Assembly: GCA_016748015.1 (NCBI GenBank)
Contig: JAAOMT010000599.1
Location: forward strand, 520,589-584,588
From: Geosiphon pyriformis
Taxonomy: Eukaryota; Glomeromycota; Glomeromycetes; Archaeosporales; Geosiphonaceae
Length of the DNA stretch: 64,000 nucleotides
Direction of reading: 5' to 3'
Every line of letters begins with the position of its first letter. The stretch's first letter is position 1. This document shows, in pieces, positions 62,140-64,000 of the stretch. The position numbers and the translations under genes are program-made. A model generated the notes under the pieces. That model had not been told where the DNA came from and searched no databases. It was given only the letters and a program-made list of their open reading frames with translations.

Positions 62140-63429
62140 AACACCCAAGAACTCCAGCTAACGTATTAGGGCCAACACATACGTGTTCCGGCCACATGTG
62201 GCCACTTCACAACTCCTCCAAGAGAAAAACTATTGATCGAACTGGAGGAGAAAGAAAAGCCTACCTGGGAAGCCTACCAAGTATCGTGGACGGATGAAGA
62301 GCACAACAAACTACCACCAATACTCTCCTGGAATGACAGCAACAAGGGAAAAGGGAAACAAAAGGAAGAACTTACCTGGGAAACTGATGACCTGACATGG
62401 ACCAACAATGATGAGAGCAAACCAACTTCAAGCTGGGAATGAGAAGAGGACAAAGAAAATAAAGAAAAAGGGAAAGAAGAAGAGACCACCCAAACCATCA
62501 CCGCTTATAATAATACCTACACTATTCTACAATGATCTACTTATCGTCAATCTAAGCTTATATGCGTCGATTGTGGCAAGAAATTGTTGTCAATGGGCAC
62601 ATGCTGTGGTGACAATGAGAAATACCACACCACAACAAAATTCTACTGTCATCCATGCTTACTCAAATGCTTTGGATGACCAAAAAGGCAAGAAAAATGG
62701 GATAACCAACCTTGTCTCGCTTGTAGAGAGACCCTGCTAGATGAAGGAATATGGAATGACATCCCAGGACATGGAGGAACGTGTGATGTGTCATGTCAAT
62801 ACATGATTCTAATAAGTAACTGGGTAAGGAAAGGAACCCCAATAAAAGCAGCCTGGAGAAGAGCTGTGCAGCAACTGGACAGTTGTCCACATGATGACAA
62901 TAAAATTTGGCAGATGGCACTTGCAAAAATTGAAGAGGCAACGCCAGAAGAGATAAAAATGATCAAAAACAACCCCCCAGAATCATTAGAGCTTGATTGG
63001 GACGTAGAACCCATCATAAACCTCCTGGATCTGGAACAATTCCACAAACACTACCAAGAATTAGCACCCACAAGGGAAGAACAAGAACAACAGTTAAAGC
63101 AGTTAAACATTCAACTATGTCAACACTGCCTAATCCCCTGTAACTTCCAGTATTGCGATGATTGTGACCTCATTTACAATCCACCACCATGCATGATCTA
63201 CACAATCCCGGAAGAGGAAAAACCAATCAGCAGCTGTGCATCAGAATCAGAATTGCTGATCAATTGCAATTCAAACCCCAACAATGACGATGACAACAAT
63301 GGTTCAAGTTCCGTTCAAAATGGCAATGACAATGACAATAATTTCAACTCAGATACAAACTCCAATTTAAACTATGAACAATACATTGCACTACCAGATC
63401 TCTCCAAGGAACAAGAGTTGAAATAGTAT
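62140..63429 (+). pseudogene. Element D cysteine-rich/acidic module
   Basis: Most complete copy, about 430 codons. Order: ATCGHFTT; two repeats WEAYQVSWTDEEH and WETDDLTWTNND; a Lys/Glu-rich stretch; cluster 1 (about 62560-62730) with CVDC, CC, CHPC, CFG and CLAC pairs; GIWNDIPGHGGTCDVSC; a helical part WRRAVQQLDSCPHDD; acidic LELDWDVEP; then cluster 2 (about 63115-63185) CQHC-LIPC-NFQYC-DDC-DLIY, which resembles a treble-clef or zinc-ribbon spacing. It ends in a Ser/Asn/Asp tail. One frameshift near 62440 and stops break it. It sits between protease and dUTPase; no known domain recognised. Confidence 0.62.
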
Positions 63430-64000
63430 AGTGACAATGGAGAAGGTATTATGCCAGAACGTGTGCATGATACTGATGCAGGGTTTAATCTGAAATATCC
63501 AGGAAAAAATGCCATCAAATTGAAACCACATTCACACACCTGCATTGATCTGAAAATAGCACTAGAAATTCTGGCAACAACAATGGTTCAATTAGCATTT
63601 AGAAGTAGTTTAGCGAAAAGAGGGATCAATATAAAAGGAGGAATAATTGACGTGGGATATGTAGAAAATATCATTGCTATGCTACAAAATGACTCAGAAA
63701 AGGCCTATGTAATAGAGTCCAATGAAAAGATAGCACAGACAATATTTCTGCCTCTCAGTTAGTATTAGTGGGAAAGAGGGAAGAATTAGGAATAATGGCG
63801 AGAGGAATACAGGGATTCAGATCCACAGGTAGAATAGATGTACCAGTTAACATGACAGAGGAAAAAATTGTTGGCCAAGGAGAAATTATCTCAACTGGTC
63901 AAGCTATTTCTATTCCACCATATAGCCAGTACATGTTAGCAATAGAAAGGAAAGAAAAAGAGCAAGAACAGATTTTTGAAGCAAAAGTAACTCTTTGTGA
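63430..64000 (+). pseudogene. Element D dUTPase-like domain
   Basis: All five trimeric dUTPase motifs are readable: 1 DTDAGFNLKYPG, 2 FRSSLAKRG, 3 GGIIDVGYVEN (catalytic Asp kept), 4 NEKIAQTIFLPL, and after a frameshift 5 ARGIQGFRSTGRID at about 63798-63840. The frameshift near 63760 separates motif 5 from the rest. The linker toward RT (VPVNMTEEKI..., YSQYMLAIERKEKEQEQ) runs to the window end. Confidence 0.85.

Larger units (their letters stand above)
58539..64000 (+). mobile_element. Ty3/gypsy element D, 5' part (LTR to dUTPase)
   Basis: Plus-strand element inserted in F. Order: 5' LTR, primer site, gag, protease, cysteine-rich module, dUTPase; the window ends before RT. It is the same family as A, C and F, judged by the LTR length (859 bp), LTR motifs and protein blocks. 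It shows on the plus strand the same gene order inferred from the minus-strand copies. Confidence 0.92.

Overview
This looks like nuclear DNA of an early-diverging fungus, most likely an arbuscular mycorrhizal fungus (Glomeromycotina, Rhizophagus/Gigaspora type). The evidence is the strong AT bias, three short-intron eukaryotic genes in a sea of Ty3/gypsy-type elements, a fungal-style ATP23 gene, a full-length ABCC transporter with about 21 small introns, and a LINE whose ORF1 resembles LINE proteins I remember from that group. The species call is inference; I ran no search.

Layout. 1-4172: 3' part of a plus-strand gypsy element (E) with a complete 3' LTR. 4173-34345: an old minus-strand element (B, LTRs about 0.9 kb) that has been entered three times. 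E sits in its 3' LTR, element A (7122-17241) splits its integrase from its reverse transcriptase, and element C (22518-32650) splits its gag. 34346-37000: AT-rich DNA with no gene I can see. 37073-46208: a gene island with ATP23 (+), a 22-exon ABCC transporter (-, about 1649 codons) and a single-exon gene (+) whose product resembles 3-methyladenine DNA glycosylases. 46209-48042: no gene recognised. 48043-51153: a decayed LINE. 51154-58538: minus-strand element F inserted in the LINE. 58539-64000: plus-strand element D inserted in the gag of F and running off the window.

Elements A, B, C, D and F share one unusual plan, read 5' to 3': LTR, primer site, gag with a CCHC knuckle, aspartic protease, a module of about 400 codons with several CxxC pairs and acidic runs, a dUTPase-like domain, RT-RNase H, integrase, a third ORF after integrase, polypurine tract, LTR. 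D is seen only as far as the dUTPase, and B only in pieces. The third ORF also occurs in the more distant element E. The dUTPase, the cysteine-rich module and the third ORF are the parts that standard gypsy annotation does not explain, and they are the best candidates for something little described.

Nearly all element ORFs are broken. Stops sit mainly where sister copies have Trp, Gln or Arg, and the two LTRs of A differ, over the stretch I aligned, only by transitions. This suggests cytosine-deamination or RIP-like decay. The host genes do not show it. ORF boundaries in decayed copies are approximate; LTR ends and the ABCC exon joints were placed base by base.
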